Below are positions 1-9,317 of a stretch of 64,000 bases of DNA, piece by piece. The first letter of the stretch is position 1. Each line of letters starts with the position of its first letter. Location: assembly GCA_963978895.1 (NCBI GenBank), contig OZ022245.1, positions 22,954,968 through 23,018,967 on the forward strand, in the 5' to 3' direction. The DNA is from Erpobdella octoculata (Eukaryota > Annelida > Clitellata > Hirudinida > Erpobdellidae). The position numbers and the translations under genes are program-made. The notes under the pieces are model-generated. The model saw only the letters and a list, made by a program, of their open reading frames with translations, was not told the DNA's origin and did no database searches.

Positions 1-484
1 TACTTATGTTTAAACGGCAAACGGAGACATTGAATAAGAGCTAGGCTGAATCAACTTTTACCTAATAAATTATTACGGCTATTGATGGATGAAACACATT
101 GAAATTTAAGTTGAAACCACAGAAAAGAAAAAGCGACCATATTAAATTAAAACTGGAGTCAAGCTAGCAGGCACTCGTAACATAGGAAATGTGCAGTAAA
201 ATGCATGGTCAAGCTAACAGGCGCTCAAGAAATTTAAAAAATAAAATAAAAAAAGTATTGGTATTTTTTACGCAACTCAAAATATTTAAATTTATTAAAT
301 TAACTTTATTAATTTTTACTAGTCTTGTATTAACTTGCTTTGTCAGGTTAATCGGACTGACACACTCACACATATAATTTCGGGGTTTGTTTTTAATACG
401 TATGCAGAGGGTCTAGGACCGGGGTTCCGGACCCCCGTGGGAGCTATCAGATAAAATTTTTGATTGATCGAAATTCTGGGAGTA
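1..484. other. AT-rich intergenic DNA, no gene recognised
   Basis: AT-rich sequence with only short chance reading frames. Around 412-440 there is a small G/C-rich inverted segment (ccggggttccgg...cccccg). I see no coding or RNA signal. Confidence 0.5.
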
Positions 485-534
485 AGGCACAATATTTTTC
501 ATTATATATATATATATATATATAAATATATATG

Positions 535-592
<58 letters not shown>
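485..592. repeat. (TA)n microsatellite
   Basis: Almost pure TA dinucleotides with a few TG/AA interruptions. It abuts the TCTATATATATAAAA start of a Helitron-like repeat at 593. This is the first of about 15 (TA)n tracts in the window that sit at transposable-element ends. Confidence 0.9.
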
Positions 593-595
<3 letters not shown>

Positions 596-871
596 ATATA
601 TATAAAAATAAATGTTTGTATATATGTATATATGTTAATGGCGTTTATGCATTGCTACACCATTCATCCGATCGTAATGAAATTTTCACACAATCTTGAG
701 AGTCAAGGGGAATCAAATATAGAGAAAAAATTTTTGAAATCCGTCACAAAATGAGCGGAGCGGAGCGGGTGAGCGAGCGGGAACTATATATATATGTATG
801 TGCGTATGTATGTGTGTATGTATGTATGTGTATGTGCATGTATGTGTGTCTGTGTCTGTGTTTATGTATGT
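593..871 (+). mobile_element. Helitron-like 5' segment
   Basis: Begins TCTATATATATAAAA, then a TGTTTGTATAT-rich stretch, a conserved block (TTATGCATTGCTACACCATT, CCGATCGTAATGAAATTTTC), then GAGCGGAGCGG and a TA/TG microsatellite. The same block recurs at 1665-1810, 14755-14925, 15955-16149 (-), 21792-21968 and 48080-48225 (-). A 5' TC in an AT target and a 3' CTAG before T in related copies suggest a Helitron or Helentron-type non-autonomous family. No Rep/helicase is present, so the class is inferred. Confidence 0.5.
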
Positions 872-1644
872 ACTAGCGGAGATACCCGGCGTTGCCCCTG
901 TTTTTTAGAGGTTTTTCTAATGTTTGTCTCTTTCTCTCCCGTTTCCTTTCCCACCTGCTTTCCCACTCCTGTTCGCTTTCCCGTTTTCGGTCGTTTTCCC
1001 GCTCCCGCTCGCTGTCCCTTCCTTGTCGCATTCCCGCTCCCACTCGCTGTCCGTTCCGGGTCGCTTTCCCGTTTCTATAATAGACAAACTAACCCACAAA
1101 CATTCATATATATATAGTCTTAGCAAATCTATTTTACGTTTTATAGGCTAACAGAAGTTATGAAAGAATGGAAAAGAGAAAATGATCGTGAACGGGGACG
1201 GGAACGGGAGAGCAGCCGTGACCAGGAATGGGAGAGCAAGCATGACCGGGAATGGGAGAGCAAGCATGACCGGGAACGGGAGAGCAAGCGTGAGCGGGAA
1301 CGGGAAAGCGACCGGGAACGGGAAAGCGACCGTGAACGGAAAAGCGACCGGGAACGGAAAAGCGACCGGGAACGGGAAAGCGACCGGGAACGGGAAAGCG
1401 ACCGGGAACGCGGAAAACGACTGGAATCGGGAGAGCAAGCTTGGAAGGAAACTCGAGCAAGAGAGAAAATCGATAACAAAACTTCTGAGCGGGAAAGCGA
1501 CCGGGAGCTGGAAAACGACCGAGAGCGGAAAAGCGACCGGGAACGCGACGAAAACGGGAAAGTGGAGAAGGAAACGGGAGCGAGAGGGACAAACATTAGA
1601 AAAACCTCTAAAAATCCCGTGCAACGCCGGGTAACTCCGCTAGT
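872..1644. mobile_element. Foldback-like composite unit, copy 1
   Basis: Two opposed halves meet at about 1118. The left half starts ACTAGCGGAGATACCCGGCG and runs through TTTCCCG-type repeats to ACAAACATTCATATATA. The right half starts at TAGTCTTAGCAAATC, carries an array of the 18-bp unit GGGAACGGGAAAGCGACC (about 1198-1420), and ends CAACGCCGGGTAACTCCGCTAGT. The two ends are inverted copies (ACTAGCGG / CCGCTAG). The array lacks stops in several frames, which makes long spurious reading frames rich in RERESD or SRSRSL. No transposase is encoded. Other copies lie at 1891-2747, 14042-14750, 14984-15876 (inverted), 18600-19033 (half) and 23209-23743. Confidence 0.65.
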
Positions 1645-1890
1645 ATATATATATATATATATTAATGTCCTTTATGCATTGCTACACCATTCATCCGATC
1701 GTAATGAAATTTTCACACAACCTTGAGAGTCAAGGGGAATCAAATATAGTGAAACAATTTTTGAAATCCGTCACAAAATGAGCGGAGCGGAGCGGGTGAG
1801 CGAGCGGTAACTATATATATATGTTTGTGCGTATGTATGTATGTGTATGTATGTGTATGTATGTGTGTCTGTGTGTGTGTTTATGTATGT
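1645..1890 (+). mobile_element. Helitron-like 5' segment, second copy
   Basis: Starts in (TA)n, repeats the TTATGCATTGCTACACCATT / CCGATCGTAATG block and ends in a TATG/TGTG microsatellite before the next ACTATCGG. It is a close copy of 630-871. Confidence 0.5.
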
Positions 1891-2747
1891 ACTATCGGAG
1901 ATACCCGGCGTTGCCCGAGTTTTTAGAGGTTTTTCTATTGTTTGTCTCTTTCTCTCCCGTTTCCTTTCCCACCTGCTTTCCCACTCCTGTTCGCTTTCCC
2001 GTTTTCGGTCGTTTTTCCGCTGCCGGTCGCTTTCCCGCTCTCGGTCGCTTTTCCGCTCCCGGTCGTTTTCCCGTTCTCGGTCGCTGTCCCGTTCCCGCTC
2101 ACGCTTGCTTTTCCGTTCCCGCTCGCTGTCCGTTCCGGGTCGCTTTCCCGTTTCTATAATAGACAAACTAACCCACAAACATTCATATATATATAGTCTT
2201 AGCAAATCTATTTTACGTTTTATAGGCTAACAGAAGTTATGAAAGAATGTAAAAGAGAAAATGAGCGTGAACGGGAACGGGAACGGGAGAGCAACCGGGA
2301 TTGGGAGAGCAAGCATGACCGGGAACGGGAGAGCAAGCGTGAGCGGAAACGGGAAAGCGACCGGGAACGGGAAAGCGACCGGGAACGGGAAAGCGACCGG
2401 GAACAGGAAAGCGACCGGGAACGGGAAAGCGACCGGGAACGGGAAAGCGACCGGGAACGGGAAAGCGACCGGGAACGGGAAAGCGACCGGGAACGCGGAG
2501 AGCGACCGGGAACGCGGAAAGCGACTGGAATCGGGAGAGCAAGCTTGGAAGGAAACGCGAGCAAGAGAGAAAATCGATAACAAAACTTCTGAGCGGGAAA
2601 GCGAACGGGAGCTGGAATACGACCGAGAGCGGAAAAGCGACCGGGAACGCGACGAAAACGGGAAAGTGGAAAAGGAAGCGGGAGCGAGAGAGACAAACAT
2701 TAGAAAAACATCTAAAAACCCCGGGCAACGCCGGGTAACCCCGCTAG
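1891..2747. mobile_element. Foldback-like composite unit, copy 2
   Basis: Same architecture as 872-1644, with the left terminus changed to ACTATCGG (CTAG to CTAT). The 18-bp array lies at about 2268-2520 and includes one AACAGG variant. It ends in ACCCCGCTAG before (TA)n. Copies 1 and 2 lie head to tail with the Helitron-like block between them, so this is a local tandem of roughly 1.05 kb. Confidence 0.65.
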
Positions 2748-2764
2748 TATATATATATATATTA

Positions 2765-2850
2765 GAGCTGCGAATTAATTGCAGTTAATTCCGTTAATTA
2801 GCGCGCATTAAAAAAATTAACGCCGTTAAAAATTTTAGCGACTAGTCTAA
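2765..2850 (+). repeat. hAT-like terminal repeat fragment (TTAGAGCTGCGAATTAAT)
   Basis: The block AGAGCTGCGAATTAATTG..GCGCGCATTAAAAAAATT recurs at 19053-19145 with few changes, directly after a foldback-unit 3' end and (TA)n in both places. The YAGAG start resembles hAT ends (consensus YARNG). No second end or transposase is visible here. Confidence 0.4.
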
Positions 2851-2879
2851 ATTTTGCACCAAAATATAATATTAATATG

Positions 2880-3540
2880 TATTTTTACCAATGCTTTTAT
2901 TAACTCGTCGGCTCTGTTTCTCTGTCTGTTTCTCTGTCTGTTTCTCTGTCTGTTTCTCTGTCTGTTTCTCTGTCTGTTTCTCTGTCTGTTTCAAATCTTG
3001 CAATCAATTTTTGAGTCACTTCCTGATGATAGATTTTTTTCAAATTTTGCATACATGCTCAAGATAGAAGACAATGCAATATTCAATTATTAGTTTTACA
3101 ATAAGTCAATTAATTTAGTTAATTTTCTTGAGGATTTTATCGAGGGGTTTCTTGAGGGTTTTCTTGAGGGTTTTCTTGAGGGTTTTCTTGAGGGTTTTCT
3201 TGACCACAAAACGCTAACCGACTGGCAGACTATTTTACCAAGTTAACACGAACCACACTCACTGACCGCGATTCTCAAGCGTGTACGAAATTTTCATGAA
3301 AATAGTTGAGATATTTAAATTCGATGCTTTTTGATGATATTTTTATTATTATTACCAATGCTTTTATTAACTCGTCGTCTCTGTTTCTCTGTCTGTCTGT
3401 TTGTTTCTCTGTCTGTTTCAAATCTTGCAATCAATTTTTGAGTCACTTCCTGATGATAGATTTTTTCAAATTTTGCATACACGCTCAAAATAGAAGACAA
3501 TGCAATATTCAATTATTAGTTTTACAATAAGTCAATTAAT
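2880..3540 (+). repeat. Imperfect direct duplication with CTGTTT minisatellite
   Basis: 2882-3115 and 3352-3540 are diverged direct copies sharing ACCAATGCTTTTATTAACTC, TGCAATCAATTTTTGAGTCA and AGAAGACAATGCAATATTCA. The first carries about six copies of the 12-mer TCTGTTTCTCTG (2922-2992); the second is shorter. Between them 3127-3205 is a tandem array of TTTTCTTGAGGG. No coding potential is convincing. Confidence 0.7.
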
Positions 3541-4290
3541 TTAGATAATTTTAATTAATTTCGATATTTCGATATAATTAAGATATTTCGACTTTAACAT
3601 AAAATAAAAGAGTAATATAAGAAAAAATTTATTGCAAAATTTGTGTTTTAATTACATATAAGAGCATTGGTTTTAAAAATTCGTTTTTAATTTACTTGTT
3701 TGTTATTAAATGCTTTTATTTAACTTTACTCGTCTCTCTGTTTGTTTGTTTGTCTGTGGTGATCAAATCTTAGAAACAAAAATTAACTCACATTTCGACC
3801 ACCTAGAGCTCTAAAACTTTTAAGAAAACTTTATTCTGGATAACAATACATGAATTGAATGTTTCCGACATGAATTAGGCCTTAAATCAATTAAAATTAA
3901 TCAAATCAAATTAATCAAGTGGTTCATGTATAAGTCGCCAGAGGTCCAATATACAAGATTGTTTTAGATTCAAAAGTTTTAGTTCGTTGACTCTGATAGA
4001 GAGGCAAATACAGAGATTATTTCGTTAACGGTAATAGAAATTAAAACGATAATTATTAATTCTTGTTAACGAAAACTAGAATAGAAATTCAAAACGAAAC
4101 TGAAATAAAAATAAAAATTAGTTAGTTAGAACGAAATAGAAATAAAAATTAATTTTTTTAGAAACGAAATAGAAATAGAAATAAAAAATAATTTGTTAAA
4201 ACGAAATAAAAACAAAAATTATTAAAAACAAAATAAAAATTAATTTCGCTTCTATGGTACTTCCTTTTAAATGCCTTTGTCGCTACGAGA
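3541..4290. repeat. AT-rich subterminal repeat region of a hAT remnant
   Basis: From about 4010 there are many degenerate copies of AACGAAATAGAAATAAAAATT. A matching field of AAACGAAAC-type repeats lies at 4796-5095. The hAT remnant sits between the two fields, so they are probably its subterminal repeats. Before 4010 only AT-rich sequence and a short TTTGTTTGTTTGTCTG run are seen. Confidence 0.4.
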
Positions 4291-4760
4291 TTGTTTATTC
4301 CTTTTCTATTGTATTCGTGTTTTGGTTTGTCGTTATTTATTGAGTCAGAAATGTCGAAAGCTGGCGTTGGTTTGTCGGAAATGTTTGCTGGTCGTAAACG
4401 CGAAAGTTTAGTTTGGAATTATTTTAAATATGATGTCACTACGAATAAAAGTGTTTTTCTAGCAAAAAAAGATAGTAACGTCGATGGTGCTATAAACCAG
4501 TGCGGTTTTCAACTGGCCGGTAAAAATCCAACGAACCTAAAGATTAGTTAGGATATGGAAGACTTGGCAGAAGATGTGATACAGTTTTGGATTGCTTGAC
4601 AGTCTATATATCCGCAACTTTCCCTCTTGGCTTTGGACATACTGGCAGCACCTGCTTCCCAGGCATATGTGGAGAGGATTTTTTCATTATGTGGCCTTTT
4701 GAGCGGAGGGAAGAAACTTAGAAATGAGAGGTTTTTAAAATTGAATAAACAGTTTCTCAG
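4291..4760 (+). pseudogene. hAT transposase remnant (BED finger plus dimerisation domain)
   Basis: Two disconnected pieces of a hAT-family transposase remain. The first (about 4350-4550) resembles a BED zinc finger: it has VWNYFKYD but the first expected Cys is replaced by Phe. The second (about 4560-4755) has an in-frame TGA, then LALDILAAPASQAYVERIF and a GGKKLRNERFL segment, matching the C-terminal hAT dimerisation domain. The catalytic core is missing. Flanking AAACGAAAC-type repeats at 4010-4250 and 4796-5095 are probably its subterminal repeats. An inactive internal-deletion derivative. Confidence 0.65.
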
Positions 4761-4795
4761 TTGACTTGTGTTTAGTTACAACTTCAAAATAGGGA

Positions 4796-5095
4796 GGTAA
4801 CAAACGAAACTGAAATTAAAACTAAAACTATTATAAATTCAAAACAAAAACGAAACGGTAATAATAATTACTGATGCAAAACTAAACTGAAATCAAAATT
4901 ATTGAAAAATTCAAAACGAAAACGAAACGGTAATAATAATTACTGATAATTACTGATTCAAAACTAAACTGAAATTAACATTATTGAAAAATTCAAAACT
5001 AAAACGAAACGGTAATAATAATTCATGTTGCCAAAACTAAACTGAAACTGAAACTAAATTTATTTCTGAAACTAATTAATCACTGGGCAAATAAA
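4796..5095 (+). repeat. Subterminal AAACGAAACGGTAATAATAATT repeat field
   Basis: Three or four diverged copies of a roughly 80-bp unit containing AAACGAAACGGTAATAATAA and AAACTAAACTGAAA, ending near AATTAATCACTGGGC. Likely the 3' subterminal region of the preceding hAT element. Confidence 0.5.
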
Positions 5096-5159
5096 AGCAT
5101 TTTTTATAATTTATTTTTTATCTTTACTTGTTCGACGTTTTTTTATCCATTTTCTATTG

Positions 5160-6091
5160 AAACTAAATGTTTACTTCACAGAAGCAGAAATTCTACAAAG
5201 TTCGTCTTGGAATTGCCAAACTTAAAAGAGTTTTCTCTTTGTTGTCAATCAAATTGCAAAAACCTTTCACACGGATACCTGTTTGAAGAATTTGTTATTT
5301 CATGTAATTTTTTGAATATAAGAAAATTGATCTATTCTAATTGCGTTTTGGAACCCGAACACTTAGAAAGAATAATTTGCTATGAAAATGTAAAAGAGTT
5401 GGCTTTTGTCGGACCAGATACCAGTATGTGTATTTACCCATTTGTAAATCTTCACAAAATTAAAATGGCTTAGTCTCTGTCGTAACCAATTTTGCCTAAT
5501 TTACGATCATTTTTTTTTAAGGTTAGTGAAAGGAGTTGTTAACCCCGCGAGACACTCAACCTGAGCAATGCGTGTAAACTCCTTGCTTAAGGGAGCTACG
5601 ATGGTGACGCCAGTGAGTGTTGACGTAAGTATGACAAACCTGTTGAGATTTCTGCCACATCTTGAATATCTTGATGTCAGTCAAACACGTTTGATGGGTG
5701 ACTCTGATGAGCCAATTGCTTCTTGGCTTCAAACGAAACGCTTCAAATATTTAGGCGTATGGTCTATTGGTAATTGTGTGTCTGAATCCAAGCCTTTTTC
5801 ATGTGATTTAAATGCTGATATCGTGGGGATTTTATCAACTATTGATGGGATTTTTGAGATGCAACGGAGATTTCAATGTCATATTGGACAATATCGTATA
5901 TGTTTAGAAAGACTCGAAGCTCTCGTGTTGGAAAAAAATGCATGGAAACTTTTACAAAAGGCTACCTGACTTGGTTTTATATTTATGCAGAGGAATAAGT
6001 TATTTCTGGTGTCGCAAGTCCATTGTTTTAGTAAGCAAATTAACGAGTGTTGGACTGCTTGATAGATATGTAAAAAAATTTTTAAAGGTGT
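5160..6091 (+). pseudogene. LRR gene fragment a1 (ZYG11-like), 5' part
   Basis: Leucine-rich-repeat coding sequence with LPNLKEFSLC and LPHLEYLDVSQTRL, then a helical segment containing KYLGVWSIGN and IVGILSTIDGIFEMQRRF. LRRs followed by a 'LGL/LGV' strand and helical repeats resembles the ZYG11/ZER1 family of CUL2 substrate receptors, but this rests on memory of family layout only. The frame is broken by a 20-bp deletion at about 5450 (the right arm keeps the bases), by a SINE fragment, and by the Gypsy insertion at 6092. The 3' part resumes at 8681. Not functional here. Related copies lie at 12490-13811, 18345-18600 (-), 20549-21622 (-) and 29355-33662 (-). Confidence 0.55.
5511..5615 (-). 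mobile_element. Truncated SINE fragment (left arm only)
   Basis: Contains the SINE central block (GTAAACTCCTTGCTTAAGGGAG, in the minus-strand form AACTCC..AAGGAGTT) next to a TGGTGACGCC piece of the tRNA-like head. The right arm has uninterrupted LRR sequence at the corresponding point (about 32817), so this is an insertion that followed the inverted duplication. No clear target duplication. Confidence 0.6.
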
Positions 6092-6339
6092 TGTTAGGAA
6101 CCCGAACAATTCCTAATAATTAGACTTTAGGCTACAGGTGCGACGGCTTATAAAATAGAATCGTACAGAGAGTTCACTTGTCTACACCGTGGCTTCTAGT
6201 GAACTCTACCGAGAGATAGTCGTTATATATTTGAATAGTTTAAGTTTAAAAGAACTTGTTTTATGTTATATTTGGTTTTCTAATAAATAGTTAAAACGAA
6301 TTAACTCGTAGTAACTTATATGATAGAAACGATATAACA
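6092..6339 (+). repeat. 5' LTR, Gypsy element, left arm
   Basis: 248 bp, TG...CA ends, containing TTATAAAA at about 6149 as a possible TATA element and an AATAAA near 6281. Confidence 0.85.
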
Positions 6340-6360
6340 ACTGGCGACGAGGATTAAACT

Positions 6361-6951
6361 TTGTTTCGGCACCTATACAAAATGTCTGAGGAAATTTTTA
6401 AATTGCTGGTTGCTCAAATGCAACAACAAAAAGAAGATATCCAGCAACAGTTCTCTAAACAAAACGAAGTTTTATCGGCAATGGTCGAAAGAATATCAGC
6501 ATTCGAGATTAAACAAGGGGACCTCCTCGCAACGGAATTTCTTCGTCGAATGGAAAAGTTCTCATACGATCCAGAAAACGATAACCATTACGACGTCTGG
6601 TTTCGTCGATTCTCCGATCACCTTGAGGACTATCTTAATTACTCAGAAGACCAAAAGAAACGATTACTAGTTTCTATGCTTGACACAGAAGCTTACGAAA
6701 CGTTAGCAAACCACATTCTACCTAGAACAGCTGGTGATTATGATTGGGACGAATTGAACGACATCATGAAAAACTTGTTTGGCCCAAAGAAAAGTTTATT
6801 TCGACAAAGGTTTGAATGTTTTCAAATAACTTTCGAATTGGGTGAGGATATTGGCAGCTTTGCCCGAAAATTAAATGCAATGTGTGAAAAGGCTCAACTC
6901 GGTAGAATAGATATAGAAACCATAAATGCTTACTATTCATCTTTGCACTAA
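6361..6951 (+). CDS. Gag (capsid) of Gypsy remnant
   Basis: A 196-codon frame begins 21 bp after the 5' LTR; the better start is the ATG at about 6382 (MSEEIFKLL). It has a short glutamine-rich coil, then a capsid-like region with FLRRMEKFSYDPEND, HYDVWFRRFSDHLEDY and a FRQRFECFQI segment typical of Ty3/Gypsy capsids. It ends in TAA at 6949-6951, and the next frame starts 15 bp on, so the original gag-pol is already broken. The right-arm copy differs at two residues. Structural protein of the element; no host role is suggested. Confidence 0.75.
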   Translation: MFRHLYKMSEEIFKLLVAQMQQQKEDIQQQFSKQNEVLSAMVERISAFEIKQGDLLATEFLRRMEKFSYDPENDNHYDVWFRRFSDHLEDYLNYSEDQKKRLLVSMLDTEAYETLANHILPRTAGDYDWDELNDIMKNLFGPKKSLFRQRFECFQITFELGEDIGSFARKLNAMCEKAQLGRIDIETINAYYSSLH

Positions 6952-6965
6952 AAGCTACGGAATTA

Positions 6966-7690
6966 ATGGAGTTTCGGCTGCATTTGTTGAGAAAATTAGA
7001 TGAAGATCGAAAGATTACTCTTAACGACCTAGTGCAAGAGTACCAAGCACTTCAAACAGTAAAAGAGGATGCTAAAGTACTCGAATTGATTCTAACTGAA
7101 ATAAACAACATACGACGCTACGAACGTAAAAAGCAAAGTAATTATCCACCGAGCCCATGCCAAGTCTGTTTTGCCGATCATTGGAAGAAAGACTGTCCCT
7201 CACGTCAACAGCGTCGAGGAACCAGCTCATACGTGCACAATTCACCACCATTCAGCCCCTTCCTACTATCGAAGAGATTTTTACGAAACTCAATGATGGA
7301 GCTTAATTTTCACAAATTGATTTTGCCGAAGCATATCTTCAAGTTGATGTTGAAGAAGACTCCAAAGAATTTAACAGTGAATACACACAGGGGTCTATTC
7401 GGGTTCAATCACCTTCCGTTTGGAGTCAAATCGGCACCTGATATTTTTCAGCAAGTTATGGACAACATGATAGCTGACCTCAAAGGTGTTGCGGCTTATC
7501 TAGACGATGTCATTGTAACCGACAAAACACTCGAAGAACACAATGCAAATTTGGAAGAACAGTTCAACCGGCATCATGGCGCTAGACTACGAAAATTTGA
7601 AATAGATGATTTTGTTTATGCTAGAGACTATCGTCCCGGACCAACGATCTGGACATGTGGTCAAATAAAACAACGGAAGGAACGCGTACT
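6966..7690 (+). pseudogene. Collapsed pol remnant (zinc knuckle, RT piece, integrase tail)
   Basis: One open frame joins pieces that should be far apart. CQVCFADHWKKDC is a nucleocapsid knuckle (residues 60-72). FNHLPFGVKSAPDIFQQVMD and YLDDVIV are reverse-transcriptase strands with the catalytic YxDD (residues about 150-190). KFEIDDFVYARDY is from the integrase C-terminal region. Protease, most of RT, RNase H and the integrase catalytic core are deleted. The frame then runs into the SINE's AAT tail at 7695. Non-functional, but open, so the deletions may have happened as in-frame template jumps. Confidence 0.75.
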
Positions 7691-7691
7691 T

Positions 7692-7921
7692 TATAATAAT
7701 AATAATAATGATGAATTTATATAGCGCCAGATAAGTCAGAGGCGCTTACGAAGGTTCCTTTGGATCGGAAACTTCGAAGAACACGCTATTTTCATAGACA
7801 TGAGAAAGCAATGCGAGTGAACTCCTTGCCTAAGGGAGTTACGCTGGTGACGCAGGTGAGGCTTGAACTGCCGACCTAACGATCAACAGGCGAGCGCTCT
7901 ACCGCTCTGCCACCAGCGCCT
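7692..7921 (-). mobile_element. tRNA-derived SINE inside Gypsy pol
   Basis: On the minus strand it starts with a tRNA-like head (A-box region GGTGGCAGAGCGGTAGAG, B-box region GCAGTTCAAGCCTC), passes a central block AACTCCCTTAGGCAAGGAGT, and ends GGCGCTATATAAATTCAT before (ATT)n. It lies within the integrase C-terminal codons, with TTAT on both sides. The tail resembles the 3' end of the LINE at 24.2 kb. Present in both arms (right copy 30514-30741). Confidence 0.8.
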
Positions 7922-8403
7922 TATGATGTGATTGTAGAAGGAAAATTATGGAGAAGACACGTCAACCAACTACGCCCACGCAGCGCTGGAAAACAAATAA
8001 TGACAGAAACTTTTTACCTCCCAAGACGTCATTTCACACAACAACAGCCCACCGAAGATCGTTACAAACAACGACAGAGGTACACACCGGAGTCTTCACA
8101 ACCGATGTCGAGATCTTCTCATACGCCATCGACTGGCGCGTCTTCCTTCATGGAACCGAGAATCAGTACTTCTTCTTTGTCAGAATCTCCAAAAACAGGA
8201 GGACCATGCTGTTGTACTCCTTTGAATAATTTATTTACTCAAGGGACAACAGGAAAACATTCTTCTTTGGAGACACGACTGACACAATCATCATCTCATT
8301 TGCCACAGACATTATATGCATCGCCTACCGATCGTCCGGTGAGATTTCGACGACCACCTGCACGTCTTATTATAAATCCAAGAGCTCAGTCATATACCTG
8401 ATG
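7922..8403 (+). pseudogene. Integrase C-terminal end and 3' coding tail of Gypsy
   Basis: After the SINE, coding resumes with YDVIVEGKLWRRHVNQLRPR, a typical Ty3/Gypsy integrase C-terminal motif. A Ser/Thr/Pro-rich tail of about 140 residues follows, ending at TGA 8401-8403. There are no stops within it. The tail has no domain I recognise. Confidence 0.6.
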
Positions 8404-8434
8404 GGCATCTGCGTACTCCTTTTTAAGAGGGAGG

Positions 8435-8680
8435 TGTTAGGAACCCGAACAATTCCTAATAATTAGACTTTAGGCTACAGGTGCGACGGCTTATAAAAGA
8501 GAATCGTACAGAGATTTCACTTGTCTTCACCGTGGCTTCTAGTGAACTCTACTGAGAGATAGTCGTTATATATTTGAATAGTTTAAGTTAAAGAACTTGT
8601 TTTATGTCATATTTGGTTTTCTAATAAATAGTTAAAACGAATTAACTCGTAGTAACTTATACGATAGAAACGATATAACA
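8435..8680 (+). repeat. 3' LTR, Gypsy element, left arm
   Basis: 246 bp, preceded by a polypurine tract and followed by the target duplication GGTGT. Confidence 0.85.
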
Positions 8681-9080
8681 GGTGTTTTTTCAGACCCCTC
8701 TTTTAAAAAACGTAGAAACAATTACCAAAATGCTTTTATCTTTGGACCTCACCTATGAGATGTGGCACCAGCTGTTTAAAAATGATCGCTGCACTGATAC
8801 ACTTTTAAACCAATCTGAAATCAAATCAAAGTCGTCGATCAAATATTTGTTAACAATGTGGGATATACACTACATAATAACTGGATCCATTCATCCTAGA
8901 ACTGGCGATATTTTTTCAACTATTTTGAAACATTATGAACCATATCTCAGAGAATCTCAAAAATATCCAAAGCTTGCCAAGCAAGCTAGTGATTGTAAGA
9001 CAAAGATAATGAAATGGAATCTGAAAAATGCTGAGTTGTTTCTAAACAGGTTTATTAACTCAAACATGATGTTTGATTAG
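8681..9080 (+). pseudogene. LRR gene fragment a1, 3' part
   Basis: Continuation of the gene interrupted at 6091: TPLLKNVETITKMLLSLDLT, then a helical region to a TAG at 9078-9080. Its reading frame is intact for 130 codons, and the same sequence is at 29355-29749 on the minus strand with three amino-acid changes (for example Y to S in DIHYII). Probably the C-terminal armadillo-like helices of the ZYG11-like protein. Confidence 0.5.
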
Positions 9081-9096
9081 TGACAAAGATGTATAT

Positions 9097-9311
9097 TGAG
9101 ATTTAGCATACGCCTTATCAAGACAAGTCTTGCTCAAGGCGAGAGAGGAAGGGTACTTGCAAAGGCAGCCACTTATAGGCGCCTACCCCTTTAGCAAATG
9201 CGAGTGAGCTCCTTGCTTAAGGGAGTTACGCTGGTGACGCCGGCGAGGTTTGAACTACCGACCTAACGATCGACAGGCGAACGCTCTACCGCTCTGCCAC
9301 CAGCGCCTCAA
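9097..9311 (-). mobile_element. SINE, left arm only, with target duplication GTATAT
   Basis: The same tRNA-like head (CTGGTGGCAGAGCGGTAGAG on the minus strand) and central AACTCCCTTAAGCAAGGAG block as the SINE at 7692, but a different 3' body (GGCGCCTATAAGTGGCTGCC...) and no ATT tail. GTATAT at 9091-9096 and 9312-9317 is the target duplication. The right arm has the empty site near 29341. Confidence 0.85.
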
Positions 9312-9317
9312 GTATAT

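Larger units (their letters stand above)
6087..8685 (+). mobile_element. Deleted Ty3/Gypsy LTR retrotransposon (left arm)
   Basis: LTRs at 6092-6339 and 8435-8680 (TGTTAGG...ATAACA), flanked by the perfect 5-bp duplication GGTGT (6087-6091, 8681-8685). ACTGGCGACGAGG follows the 5' LTR as the likely primer-binding region, and AAGAGGGAGG (8425-8434) is the polypurine tract. Gag is nearly whole; pol is collapsed to a zinc knuckle, a short RT piece and the integrase C-terminus. The two LTRs differ by about seven substitutions and one 2-bp indel, whereas the same LTR in the two arms looks identical. It interrupts the LRR gene. A SINE sits inside the pol remnant. Confidence 0.9.

Noticed and set aside
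189..377. Small hydrophobic 62-codon frame
   Set aside because: AT-rich composition, no homologue recognised, no supporting signals.
464..754. IYIYIY-rich frames across the window
   Set aside because: Translations of (TA)n microsatellites.
7850..7921. Functional tRNA gene
   Set aside because: The tRNA-like head is attached to a SINE core and tail, repeats at three sites, and does not fold to a full cloverleaf by eye.
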